A stretch of DNA of 64,000 nt from JAGWBD01 sp965220615 (lineage in GTDB: Bacteria > Chloroflexota > Anaerolineae > Aggregatilineales > Phototrophicaceae), in contig CBDCQL010000002.1 in NCBI GenBank assembly GCA_965220615.1, positions 930,001 through 994,000 on the forward strand, read 5' to 3'. The position numbers were made by a program, and so were the translations under genes. The notes below the pieces were generated by a model. That model worked only from the letters and a program-made list of their open reading frames with translations. It searched no databases and was not told where the DNA came from. Below are positions 50,503 through 58,623 of the stretch, piece by piece (the stretch's first letter is position 1; the number at the start of each line of letters is the position of its first letter).

Positions 50503-52044
50503 TCAGTGCCGGAAGTGTCGCACTCCGGTGAAGACCATTGCAAGGTTGCCATCATCGGCCGCGGCGATGACTTCTGCATCACGCACCGAGCCGCCCGGCT
50601 GAATGACCGCTGCGATTCCGGCGGCGATCGCCGCTTCAATGCCATCGACAAAAGGGAAGAAGGCGTCTGATGCGAGGGCCGCGCCCTGGGCCCGCTCTCC
50701 GGCCTTGTGCACGGCCAGTTCCACCGCATCCACCCTGCTGGGCAGGCCTCCCCCCACGCCAACGACGGCGCAGGGACGGGCGATGACGATGGCGTTGGAT
50801 GGTACGTGTTGTACGGCGCGCCAGGCGTAGGCGAGCGCTTGTTGCTCCTGCTCGTCCGGCTCGCGCGCGGTCACGGTGCGCCAACCCGAGCCGGTCGGGT
50901 CGCCTTCGTCTGCGCTTTGCACCAGCAGCCCACCAGTGACGCTGCGTTGCTGCCACGCATCGGCAGTTGACCAGGCCGGGAGCCGGAGCAGCCGACAGTT
51001 CTTGCGCTTCGCGCCCAGCAAGGCCAGAGCGTCTTCATCGAAGTCCGGCGCGACGATGGCCTCAACAAATGTCTTGCCGAGCGCATGAAAAAAGGCCGCG
51101 TCCACAGGGCGATTGGATGCCAAAACGCTGCCAAAGACCGACAGGGGGTCTGCAGCCAGCGCCTGCTGACAGGCCACCGCCAGGTCCTCATCGCTGGCGA
51201 GCCCGATGGGGGACAGGTGCTTGACAACGGCCACAGTCGGTAAGGGGAAGTCCTGTACCGCGCGCGCGGCGGCGTCGAGGTCCAGATAATTGTTGTACGA
51301 AAGTTGCCTTTGCCCGCCCAGCAATTCACCGCCCAGGGGGCCGGCATCCGGAGCCTGACTGTACCATGCGGCACCCTGATGAGGATTCTCTCCATAGCGC
51401 AGGACCTCAGACCTGTAAAAGGTCTGTGTAAGCCTGGCCGGAGTTGCCCCGCCTTGCGCCGAAGCATTGACATCCTGCAGCAGCCGCCGTTGAATGGCTG
51501 TATCGTAGTCCTGCGTCAGTGCGAAGACTTTGGCCGCAAGCGATCGGCGGGTTGGCAGATCGATTTCCCTTCCTTCTTCAAGGGCCTGCACAAGCAATCC
51601 GTAGTCCCCGGGATCGCACAGGGTGGTGACACGGCTGTGATTCTTGGCGGCAGCCCTTAGCAAGGCCACACCGCCGATGTCGATTTGCTCAATGGCGTCT
51701 TCCAGCGTGGTTCCTTCCCGGGCGCTGACTTCACGGAATGGGTAAAGGTTGCAGACCACCACGTCGATTGGCGCAAAACCGGCCTGTTCCAGCTCGGCCA
51801 GGTCGGCAGCCGAATCTCTCGCCAGGATTCCGGCGTGCAGGGCGGGATGCAGGGTCTTGACGCGGCCGCCAAGCAACTCCCGCTGGCCGGTCAGCATGTC
51901 GACCGGCGTTACAGACAGACTTGCCTCGGACAGCGTTCGGGCGGTGCCTCCGCTGGCGACCAACTCATAGCCAGCCGTTATGAGGGCACGGGCAAGTTCG
52001 ATCAGTCCGCTCTTGTCGGAAACGCTCAGCAAGGCGCGTGGCAA
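50503..52044 (-). CDS. purH: Bifunctional AICAR formyltransferase / IMP cyclohydrolase
   Basis: TTG 52044 is the likely start (MPRALLSVSDKSGLIELARAL), with GGAGG upstream; it gives 513 residues, the normal length. The N-terminal cyclohydrolase shows ELVASGGTARTL, LLGGRVKTLHPALHAGIL and VCNLYPF. The C-terminal transformylase shows LRYGENPHQGAAWY, LSYNNYLDLDAA, KHLSPIGLAS and ASDAFFPFVDGIE. It completes purine synthesis to IMP and recycles AICAR from the histidine pathway. The usual KHxNPCG motif is KHLSPIG: Lys and His are kept, Asn and Cys are not. Confidence 0.95.
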   Translation of the reverse strand: MPRALLSVSDKSGLIELARALITAGYELVASGGTARTLSEASLSVTPVDMLTGQRELLGGRVKTLHPALHAGILARDSAADLAELEQAGFAPIDVVVCNLYPFREVSAREGTTLEDAIEQIDIGGVALLRAAAKNHSRVTTLCDPGDYGLLVQALEEGREIDLPTRRSLAAKVFALTQDYDTAIQRRLLQDVNASAQGGATPARLTQTFYRSEVLRYGENPHQGAAWYSQAPDAGPLGGELLGGQRQLSYNNYLDLDAAARAVQDFPLPTVAVVKHLSPIGLASDEDLAVACQQALAADPLSVFGSVLASNRPVDAAFFHALGKTFVEAIVAPDFDEDALALLGAKRKNCRLLRLPAWSTADAWQQRSVTGGLLVQSADEGDPTGSGWRTVTAREPDEQEQQALAYAWRAVQHVPSNAIVIARPCAVVGVGGGLPSRVDAVELAVHKAGERAQGAALASDAFFPFVDGIEAAIAAGIAAVIQPGGSVRDAEVIAAADDGNLAMVFTGVRHFRH

Positions 52045-52128
52045 GGTTGACCTCCCCGTGTTCTGCGCCAGCAGTATAGCCAGGAATGCCGCCATGAGGC
52101 AGTGCACTTCTGATTGATCAGTGGCCGT

Positions 52129-52156
52129 TTGCAGGTCGACGTCGTTCAGGTACAAT
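52129..52156 (+). promoter_or_regulatory. Promoter for the small 102-residue protein
   Basis: TTGCAG (52129-52134), 16 bases, TACAAT (52151-52156), about 31 bases before the ATG at 52188. A divergent TATACT for purH lies at 52078-52073. Confidence 0.5.
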
Positions 52157-52187
52157 CGCCGCGCGTCAGGCGGGCAGGGGACGGGCA

Positions 52188-52496
52188 ATGGCGGACGACA
52201 TACACATTCTTGAACGCAGGGATGCAAGGGCCACCCCGCATCTTGAACAATACGCTCCCGTATGGCTGGTTGATCAACGCATGGTTGCGGAAGATGACGC
52301 CGTGCTGTTCAACGTTGTATTTCAGCACCATCTGTATGGCTGGGTCAACCGGCGCTACAAATTCGATGCCTTCAATGACGTGCTTTACCACATGGGCCAG
52401 ACCAGCGTCGGGGAAGATGACGCGCTGGAACTACAGGAAAGCGACCCCTGGATTTCGGCGACCGTGGCCGACATCCCCAATTCCTACGGCGGTTAA
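52188..52496 (+). CDS. Small acidic protein of unknown function
   Basis: A 102-residue protein, MADDIHILERRDARATP onwards, without signal peptide or membrane span. It is acidic and rich in aromatic residues in the middle (FQHHLYGWVNRRYKFDAFND), suggesting a small folded domain. GGGGACGGG lies before the ATG and a plausible promoter before that. It is isolated between purH and a convergent gene, with no partner to suggest a role. I do not recognise a family. A composition-only antisense reading of 81 residues exists but has no ribosome site. Confidence 0.65.
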   Translation: MADDIHILERRDARATPHLEQYAPVWLVDQRMVAEDDAVLFNVVFQHHLYGWVNRRYKFDAFNDVLYHMGQTSVGEDDALELQESDPWISATVADIPNSYGG

Positions 52497-52505
52497 CCCT
52501 TTGGT

Positions 52506-53519
52506 CTAATACGACCTGGCGTAGAGATTAAAGACGGCCTCGTCGCGCCCGCCCATCTGGTACTTGTAGGTCTCGTTGCCCTGCAGGAAATCAAAGCGGC
52601 TCATACCCTGTTCAATGGAGTGGCGAATGTTCCACGCCAGCAGGACAATGCCCGGGCTGAGGTGTCCATACGTTTCGGGTCGCAGACCGGAATTGTAGAC
52701 CAGCATTTCGTTGTTGCAGACGAAGTTCAGATAGGTCGCTGCGCGCTGGCCGGCGATAGTCAGGAAACTCAGGCGCAGCCAGCCGCGCTCCAGCATGACA
52801 GCCGCAATGTTGCGGAAGAAATCGCGATTGCCCGGACCTTCAAGAAAGTGACTCTTGGCATGATCGCTGGCTGCCATGAGCTCCAGAAAGTGCCCCATCT
52901 CCTCGTCGAGATCATGTTCAGGTCCTACGAAATACCAGTCCATGTCCAGCGCCGGCGCCTGGGCACGGCGCAACTTGCGACGCAATTCGTGCCGTTGCTT
53001 CTTGTCCAGTGAGTTGACGTATTCACCCCAGGTGGCCGGCAATTCGACAACCGGACATACGTCTTCCTGTCGCACCTCAACGCTGAATCCGCGGTCCTTC
53101 AGCTGTTCCGGTAACAATTTAAGGATCGGTGAGGCTTCGGGCACGTTGCAGAGTTCGATGCGATCGTACAGGGGCTGAATGGCGCAGATTTCGTCAACGA
53201 CGGAAGGCAGGAGGTCGTCGAGCGCTTCACGGTCGATGATGATGTCAAGATAGTCGGTAACTTCCTTGCAACCGACCAGCGACAGCACGCGTTCGCCGTT
53301 GATGTCATCGATGAAGAGGGGAGCGATTGCAAGCAGGAGGCCGTTCGCGTCGCGACAGGTCAGCACGTGCAGTGGGCCGGGGTCGAAGGCGTACCACCAG
53401 TTGGCCTGCCATTCCAGCGTGCTGAAAATGCGATTGGACGCGCTGCGGCTGACTAGCGCATTCCACTCGGGCTCCAGCCGCTCGAATATCTCAGGCGAGT
53501 TGTGAATCTCGAAATTCAC
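52506..53519 (-). CDS. GNAT-fold acyltransferase-like protein (CelD/BcsL, FemAB-like)
   Basis: The core of about 337 residues begins near VNFEIHNSPEIFERLEPEWN (GTG 53519). Upstream codons in frame (to 53618) give a poor leader, so the start is uncertain. It keeps the tandem-GNAT pattern of the PF13480 group: FSTLEWQANWWYAF, LDKKQRHELRRKLRRAQ in the middle, and the C-terminal GMSRFDFLQGNETYKYQMGG. Such proteins join acyl or aminoacyl groups to cell-envelope or polysaccharide precursors. The substrate is unknown. It stands alone, just beyond the terminator of the ABC ATPase gene. Confidence 0.8.
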   Translation of the reverse strand: MNFEIHNSPEIFERLEPEWNALVSRSASNRIFSTLEWQANWWYAFDPGPLHVLTCRDANGLLLAIAPLFIDDINGERVLSLVGCKEVTDYLDIIIDREALDDLLPSVVDEICAIQPLYDRIELCNVPEASPILKLLPEQLKDRGFSVEVRQEDVCPVVELPATWGEYVNSLDKKQRHELRRKLRRAQAPALDMDWYFVGPEHDLDEEMGHFLELMAASDHAKSHFLEGPGNRDFFRNIAAVMLERGWLRLSFLTIAGQRAATYLNFVCNNEMLVYNSGLRPETYGHLSPGIVLLAWNIRHSIEQGMSRFDFLQGNETYKYQMGGRDEAVFNLYARSY

Positions 53520-53616
53520 CTGCCGGGCGTCCTTCCTGACCCTGATGTCGCTGACGTATCTGTGTCGTATCTTTGTATTGTACAGGCGTATCGGGTTCAA
53601 ATGAAGTTGTAGAAAC

Positions 53617-53642
53617 AAAAGCCGCCCGGCGGACCGGGCGGC
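53617..53642 (-). terminator. Terminator of the MalK/UgpC-type gene
   Basis: GCCGCCCGG (53642-53634 on the minus strand) pairs perfectly with CCGGGCGGC (53629-53621) around loop TCCG, followed by TTTTGTTT. It lies 23 bases past the stop codon of the ATPase gene. Confidence 0.85.
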
Positions 53643-53664
53643 TTCCCCTTGCGCATGACCTCGC

Positions 53665-54822
53665 TCAGGCCTGCAGTTTCATCTGGTGCTCAAGCCGATA
53701 CTGATAGTCCAGCGACTCACGGGTGGCGGGGTCAAAGAGATGGATGTTGTCAATGTTGACAGCGATCTTCAGACGGTCTCCAACCTCGGCATCGCAGCGC
53801 GGGTCCATGCGCGAGATGAAGCTGGCGCCCTTTTCGTTGAGGTAAACCACAACCTCGTTGCCCATCTGCTCAACCACGTCGACGTTGGCTTCCAGTTCCC
53901 AGGGAGAAATGCCCGCGGGCTGGTAACGGGAGTCGTGGATGTCCTCGGGGCGAATGCCCAGGATGACTTCCTTGCCGGCGTGGCTGCGGAAAGCGGCCGC
54001 GTGCGCCGGGTCAATCTTGATTGACACGGCGCCGGCATCGACAGTGAGAGCCTCGCCTTCGGCAATCAGGGTGCCATCGAAGAAATTCATGGCCGGGCTG
54101 CCGATGAAACCGGCGACAAAAATGTTGGACGGGTTGGTGTAAAGCATCTGCGGCGTGTCGACCTGCTGAATGATACCTTCATTCAGGACGCAAATGCGCG
54201 TGCCCATCGTCATGGCTTCGACCTGGTCGTGCGTCACGTAGATGAAGGTGGTCTGCAGGCGCTGGTGCAGCTTGGCGATTTCTGCGCGCGACTGGACGCG
54301 CAGCTTGGCATCCAGGTTCGAGAGCGGCTCGTCAAGCAGGAAGACGGCCGGCTCGCGCACGATAGCGCGGCCCACGGCCACACGCTGACGCTGTCCGCCG
54401 GACAACTGCCGCGGGCGACGGTCCAGCAGGTTGATGCCCTTGTCTTCCTCAATGAGGCCGAGGCTACGGGCCGCCTCGTTCACGCGACGATCGATCTCCT
54501 GCTTGGGAGTCTTGCGCAGGCGCAAACCGAAGGCCATGTTGTCATAGACCGTCATGTGCGGATAAAGGGCGTAGCTCTGGAAGACCATGGCCACGTCGCG
54601 ATCCTTGGGCGCGACGTTGTTTACGACGCGGTCACCAATCAGGATCTCGCCCGCCGTCACCTCCTCCAGGCCGGCCAACATACGCAGGCTGGTGGACTTG
54701 CCACAGCCGGAGGGGCCGACAAAAACGAGGAATTCCTGATCCTGGATCTCCAGGTTCATGTCCGTGATAACGACGGTATTGCCGAACGATTTGTGTACGT
54801 TGCGATAAGTTACACTGGCCAC
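53665..54822 (-). CDS. ugpC: Sugar ABC transporter ATP-binding protein (MalK/UgpC/MsiK type)
   Basis: GTG 54822 (MASVTYRNVHKSFGN) with GGAGG six bases upstream. The 385-residue protein has Walker A GPSGCGKST, MVFQSYALYPHM, signature LSGGQRQRVAVGRA, Walker B VFLLDEPLSNLDAKLR, and the C-terminal OB-fold regulatory domain (LGIRPEDIHDS). It is monocistronic, with strong promoter and terminator and no permease or binding-protein gene nearby. It may therefore be a shared ATPase for several carbohydrate importers, as MsiK is in actinobacteria (inference). Confidence 0.93.
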   Translation of the reverse strand: MASVTYRNVHKSFGNTVVITDMNLEIQDQEFLVFVGPSGCGKSTSLRMLAGLEEVTAGEILIGDRVVNNVAPKDRDVAMVFQSYALYPHMTVYDNMAFGLRLRKTPKQEIDRRVNEAARSLGLIEEDKGINLLDRRPRQLSGGQRQRVAVGRAIVREPAVFLLDEPLSNLDAKLRVQSRAEIAKLHQRLQTTFIYVTHDQVEAMTMGTRICVLNEGIIQQVDTPQMLYTNPSNIFVAGFIGSPAMNFFDGTLIAEGEALTVDAGAVSIKIDPAHAAAFRSHAGKEVILGIRPEDIHDSRYQPAGISPWELEANVDVVEQMGNEVVVYLNEKGASFISRMDPRCDAEVGDRLKIAVNIDNIHLFDPATRESLDYQYRLEHQMKLQA

Positions 54823-54924
54823 TGAAGATCCTCCATCACACAGGCTGTGCCATTCGAACAGGTAAGCATTTGTAGAATCTGCCCAAAAATGTTGCCAGGT
54901 GCAAATTCCCCTTAACACCAGAAA

Positions 54925-54953
54925 AGTATAGACAGTTGCGACATCGATTGCAA
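54925..54953 (-). promoter_or_regulatory. Promoter of the MalK/UgpC-type gene
   Basis: TTGCAA (54953-54948), 17 bases, TATACT (54930-54925). It gives a leader of about 95 bases before the GTG. The region 54823-55027 also contains a TAGAAT (54990-54995) that could serve cinA in the other direction. Confidence 0.7.
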
Positions 54954-55027
54954 ATTTTGCCTGAAAAACATCCGGGCGCTACTAGGTGCGCTAGAATACT
55001 CGAAAGCCGGGGCAGGCCGGGGTGCCA

Positions 55028-56248
55028 ATGGTACAGGAAGTCAACGCCGAAATTGTGAGCATAGGTACCGAGTTGCTACTCGGTGAAATCACGGACACCA
55101 ATTCCGCCTACATTGCCCGGGAGCTGCGGGACATTGGAGTCAGCGTGTATCGCATGACCACAATGGGAGACAACGAGGGACGGATTACGGAGGCGATTCG
55201 TCAGTCCATGTCCCGCGCCGACGTGGTGATCACGACGGGCGGGCTGGGACCTACGGTGGACGACGTGACCCGCCAGGCGGTCGCGGCCGCCACCGGTCGC
55301 GATCTTGAGTTCCACCAGTCCCTGCTGGATGACATCGCCGCCCGTTTTGCCGGCTTTCGCTCGAACATGACGGAAAACAACCGGCAACAGGCCTGGCTGC
55401 CGCGAGATGCACTGTTGCTGGAAAACGCCGTGGGAACTGCTCCCTGTTTCCTTGTGGAACATGAAGGCAGTGTCGTCATCAGCCTGCCGGGCGTTCCGCG
55501 CGAGATGCGTTTTGTCCTGGCGACGCATGTGCTGCCATGGTTACAGCAGCGCTATCATCTGGGGGTCATTCGCGCCCACGTGCTGCGGGCAGCCGGAATC
55601 GGCGAAAGCGCGTTGGACGATCTGATCGGCGTGGATTTGCTGGGAGCGCGCAACCCCACGGTGGGCCTGGCGGCGCACAGCGGCGTCGTAGACATGCGCG
55701 TCACCGCGAGGGCCGAAAATGAATCCAGGGCCAATGCGCTTATCGCCAGGGTAGCAGAAGAACTGCGCAGGCGGGCCGGGGCATGGATATTCGGGGTCAA
55801 CGAGGACACGATAGAAGCCGCGTTGGTCGAACGTCTGCGCAGGGGAGGCCGTACCCTTGTTTTGAGCGAGACGGGCATTGGCCATGCGCTGGTCGACCGT
55901 CTGGGTCAGGTAGCCGGTTACCGAAACGTGTTGTGCCACGCGGAGGCCCACGACAACCTCGATGGCTTGCCCGGGAGTGACGAAGGGCTGCGCGAACTGG
56001 CCAGCAATTATGCGGCCGCACTGGCCCGTAAACATGGCAGCGACGTCGCCATCGTTGTCATAAGCGACCCCGATCGCCTCGAAGACCAGGCGGACCGGGA
56101 CGTCGGCACGGCGGTGGCTGTCAGCGTGGACGGTCAGCTGGCATCGCGCGTTTACGGTTTCGGACCACGTTCACGCGAGGCGCGGCTGTGGACCGGCACC
56201 TGGAGCATGGCGCAGGCCTGGCGATTGCTGGGCGACACAAAGGGATGA
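55028..56248 (+). CDS. cinA: CinA-family protein with altered C-terminal deamidase domain
   Basis: ATG 55028 reads MVQEVNAEIVSIGTELLLGE. The 406-residue protein has the N-terminal COG1058 domain (MoaB-like fold), used for ADP-ribose/NMN pyrophosphate chemistry, with VITTGGLGPTVDDVT and SLPGVPREM. The C-terminal half aligns in order with the PncC NMN deamidase, but the active-site motif ESCTGG appears as LSETGIGHAL, so deamidase activity is doubtful. The stop overlaps the next gene (ATGA), indicating translational coupling. Confidence 0.9.
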   Translation: MVQEVNAEIVSIGTELLLGEITDTNSAYIARELRDIGVSVYRMTTMGDNEGRITEAIRQSMSRADVVITTGGLGPTVDDVTRQAVAAATGRDLEFHQSLLDDIAARFAGFRSNMTENNRQQAWLPRDALLLENAVGTAPCFLVEHEGSVVISLPGVPREMRFVLATHVLPWLQQRYHLGVIRAHVLRAAGIGESALDDLIGVDLLGARNPTVGLAAHSGVVDMRVTARAENESRANALIARVAEELRRRAGAWIFGVNEDTIEAALVERLRRGGRTLVLSETGIGHALVDRLGQVAGYRNVLCHAEAHDNLDGLPGSDEGLRELASNYAAALARKHGSDVAIVVISDPDRLEDQADRDVGTAVAVSVDGQLASRVYGFGPRSREARLWTGTWSMAQAWRLLGDTKG

Positions 56249-56790
56249 AATCCCTTGGCCGCGAACTGACGGATTGTGGGCTGCTGCAGTTCGGGCTGAT
56301 CGGAAAGGACTCCTGGCGACTGCACGTCGAACTGTTGCCATCGTATCCGGATTTGCTCCACAAGCTGGCGTCTCTCACAGAACCGTATGTCCAGGGTGTT
56401 GATCGCCTGCTGGCTGCAAGGGGCGCCCTGGCGTGGGGCAGCGCACTCGCCCTGCGCCGGTGCATTCTACTGGCCTACTGCCGTGGCGACGAACTGGTAG
56501 GCGCTTACGACATCGGGCACCCCACACTGTTGCTGGCTTGCGGTCACGAAACGGATGCTGAATTGCGCACGCTCATGGAAAGAGCCGATCGCGTCGGTCT
56601 AAAGGTCTGCGTCGTGGTTTCGCTGCTGGACTCAGGTCGCGACAGGCTCGATCAGGTCCCCGTACATAAACTCGTCGATCTCGAAGAACTCTTGCAGCAA
56701 CTGGTGGCCGCAGGGGTCCTGCCAGCGGGTCAGGGCATGCTGGTGAATCGCTGGTTACTCAATCATCGTCCAGGCTCAGCAAGGCCATGA
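56245..56790 (+). CDS. Orotate phosphoribosyltransferase-like protein lacking the PRPP motif
   Basis: ATG 56245 overlaps the cinA stop (ATGA). The 181-residue protein follows the OPRT layout: LGRELTDCGLLQFG at the N-terminus, LLPSYPDLLHKLASL, and the C-terminal GLKVCVVVSLLDSGRDRLDQVPVHKLVDLEELLQQL. The acidic PRPP loop (VEDVVTSGGS in true enzymes) is LLLACGHETDAEL here, and the Lys-rich catalytic loop is missing. It is therefore probably not an active OPRT and may be a binding or regulatory relative. The family call is from pattern likeness only. Its end overlaps lepA on the other strand by 32 bases. Confidence 0.65.
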   Translation: MKSLGRELTDCGLLQFGLIGKDSWRLHVELLPSYPDLLHKLASLTEPYVQGVDRLLAARGALAWGSALALRRCILLAYCRGDELVGAYDIGHPTLLLACGHETDAELRTLMERADRVGLKVCVVVSLLDSGRDRLDQVPVHKLVDLEELLQQLVAAGVLPAGQGMLVNRWLLNHRPGSARP

Positions 56791-58561
56791 AGGCCTCCTG
56801 CGGCAATTCGACCTGTCCCACCATCTTCATGCGTTTCTTGCCTCTTTTCTGGCGCTCCAGCAACTTGCGCTTGCGCGTGACGTCACCGCCATAGCACTTT
56901 GCCAACACGTCCTTGCGCAGGGCCTTGACGTTTGCGCGCGAAATGATGCGCTTGCCGCTGGCCGCCTGGATTGGCACCGTGAACATCTGGCGCGGAATCA
57001 GCCGCTTGAGTTTGCTCACCAGTTGCTGTCCCTTTTGGTACGCGTCCTCGCGGTGAACGATCAGGGCCAGGGCATCAACCGGTTCGCTGTTGACCAGGAT
57101 CTCGAGACGAACCAGGTCGCCGGCACGATAGTCGTCAAACTGGTAGTCCAGGCTGGCGTAGCCGCGTGACGCGCTCTTCAGACGATCGTAAAAATCGATA
57201 ATGATTTCATTGAGCGGTATGCAAAAATGCAGGATGACGCGGCTGCCGTCCAGATATTCCGTCGTCTCGTATTCGGCGCGCTTGCGAATACACAGTTCCA
57301 TGATGGCGCCGATGAATTCACCCGGCGTGTAGACCTGGATCTTCATCCACGGTTCACGAACTTCTGCAATCGTGCTTTCATCCGGCAACCGTGCCGGACT
57401 GTCGACCCGTAACTCCTCGCCATCCAGGGTGGAGACTTCGAATTCCACGCCCGGCGCCGTCGCCAGAATGTCGATGTCATATTCGCGTTCAAGGCGTTCC
57501 TGCACGATCTCCATGTGGAACAGGCCAAGAAATCCCACCCGGAAACCAAAGTTTAGTGCCTGGGACGTTTCCGGCTCAAAGCTCAGGGACGCATCATTCA
57601 GTTGCAATTTTTCCAGAGCGTCACGCAAATCGCCGTAGTCTTCATTGTTGACGGGATAAATACCGGCGAAGACCATAGGTTTCGCCAACTGGTAGCCGGG
57701 CAGGGGCTCCGGCGCTACCTGAGTCGCAGAAGTGATGGTGTCTCCAACACGACATTCCTTGACTGTCTTGAACCCTGTCGCAACATAGCCGACTTCACCG
57801 GCTGAAAGTCCATCCCTGGTTTGCATGGTCGGGCTGAAAACGCCGATTTCCACCGGCTGGAAGCGTGAGTCGGTGGACATCAATTGAAGCCAGGCCCGTT
57901 TGTCCAGTCGCCCGTCAACGATGCGCACGTAGGCCACCACGCCCTTGTAAGGATCGTAATGCGAATCAAAGACCAATGCGCGCAGCGGGGCATCCGGGTC
58001 ACCGGCTGGAGGCGGTATTTCGACAATCGCCTTTTCCAGCAGTTCCCGAACGCCAGTTCCGCTCTTGGCAGAAATTCGGAGCATGTCGCTGGCCGGCGTG
58101 CCAAGCAAGTCTTCCAGTTCCTGCGCCACACCGTCAGGCCGCGCTGCCGGCAGGTCCACCTTGTTGATAACAGCCACAAGCTCAAGGTCCTGCTCCAGCG
58201 CAAGGTATACGTTGGAAAGTGTTTGCGCTTCAATGCCCTGGCTGGCGTCCACGACCAGCAAGGCTCCCTCGCAGGCTTGCAGGGCGCGACTGACCTCATA
58301 GCCAAAATCCACGTGTCCAGGGGTGTCGATCAGGTTGATCAGATAGTCATGACCGTCACCAGAGCGGAAAGCCATGCGAACGGCGGAGGCCTTGATGGTC
58401 ACGCCGCGCTCGCGCTCCAGGTCCATGGTGTCCAGCAACTGTTCCTGCATGTCGCGGTCGGCGACGGTATCTGTCAACTGCATCAGTCTGTCGGCCAGTG
58501 TGCTCTTGCCGTGGTCGACGTGGGCGATAATGCAGAAATTGCGAATACGTTCGGGATTCAC
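56759..58561 (-). CDS. lepA: Translation factor LepA (EF4)
   Basis: A 600-residue translational GTPase starting at GTG (MNPERIRNFCIIAHVDHGKSTLAD). Domains in order are GTPase (LIDTPGHVDFGYEV, AVINKVDLPAA), beta barrel, two alpha/beta domains with GFLGLFHMEIVQERLEREY, and the LepA-specific C-terminal domain ending KRGKKRMKMVG. It acts on the ribosome, in initiation or back-translocation. It is the last gene of a leftward set after tlyA. A TATACT lies about 30 bases upstream of the start. Confidence 0.97.
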   Translation of the reverse strand: MNPERIRNFCIIAHVDHGKSTLADRLMQLTDTVADRDMQEQLLDTMDLERERGVTIKASAVRMAFRSGDGHDYLINLIDTPGHVDFGYEVSRALQACEGALLVVDASQGIEAQTLSNVYLALEQDLELVAVINKVDLPAARPDGVAQELEDLLGTPASDMLRISAKSGTGVRELLEKAIVEIPPPAGDPDAPLRALVFDSHYDPYKGVVAYVRIVDGRLDKRAWLQLMSTDSRFQPVEIGVFSPTMQTRDGLSAGEVGYVATGFKTVKECRVGDTITSATQVAPEPLPGYQLAKPMVFAGIYPVNNEDYGDLRDALEKLQLNDASLSFEPETSQALNFGFRVGFLGLFHMEIVQERLEREYDIDILATAPGVEFEVSTLDGEELRVDSPARLPDESTIAEVREPWMKIQVYTPGEFIGAIMELCIRKRAEYETTEYLDGSRVILHFCIPLNEIIIDFYDRLKSASRGYASLDYQFDDYRAGDLVRLEILVNSEPVDALALIVHREDAYQKGQQLVSKLKRLIPRQMFTVPIQAASGKRIISRANVKALRKDVLAKCYGGDVTRKRKLLERQKRGKKRMKMVGQVELPQEAFMALLSLDDD

Positions 58562-58623
58562 ATGAATTCACCGTCGGTTGTTGCGACCAGTATACGCATC
58601 GGCGTGGCCATCGTGTATGCCGA

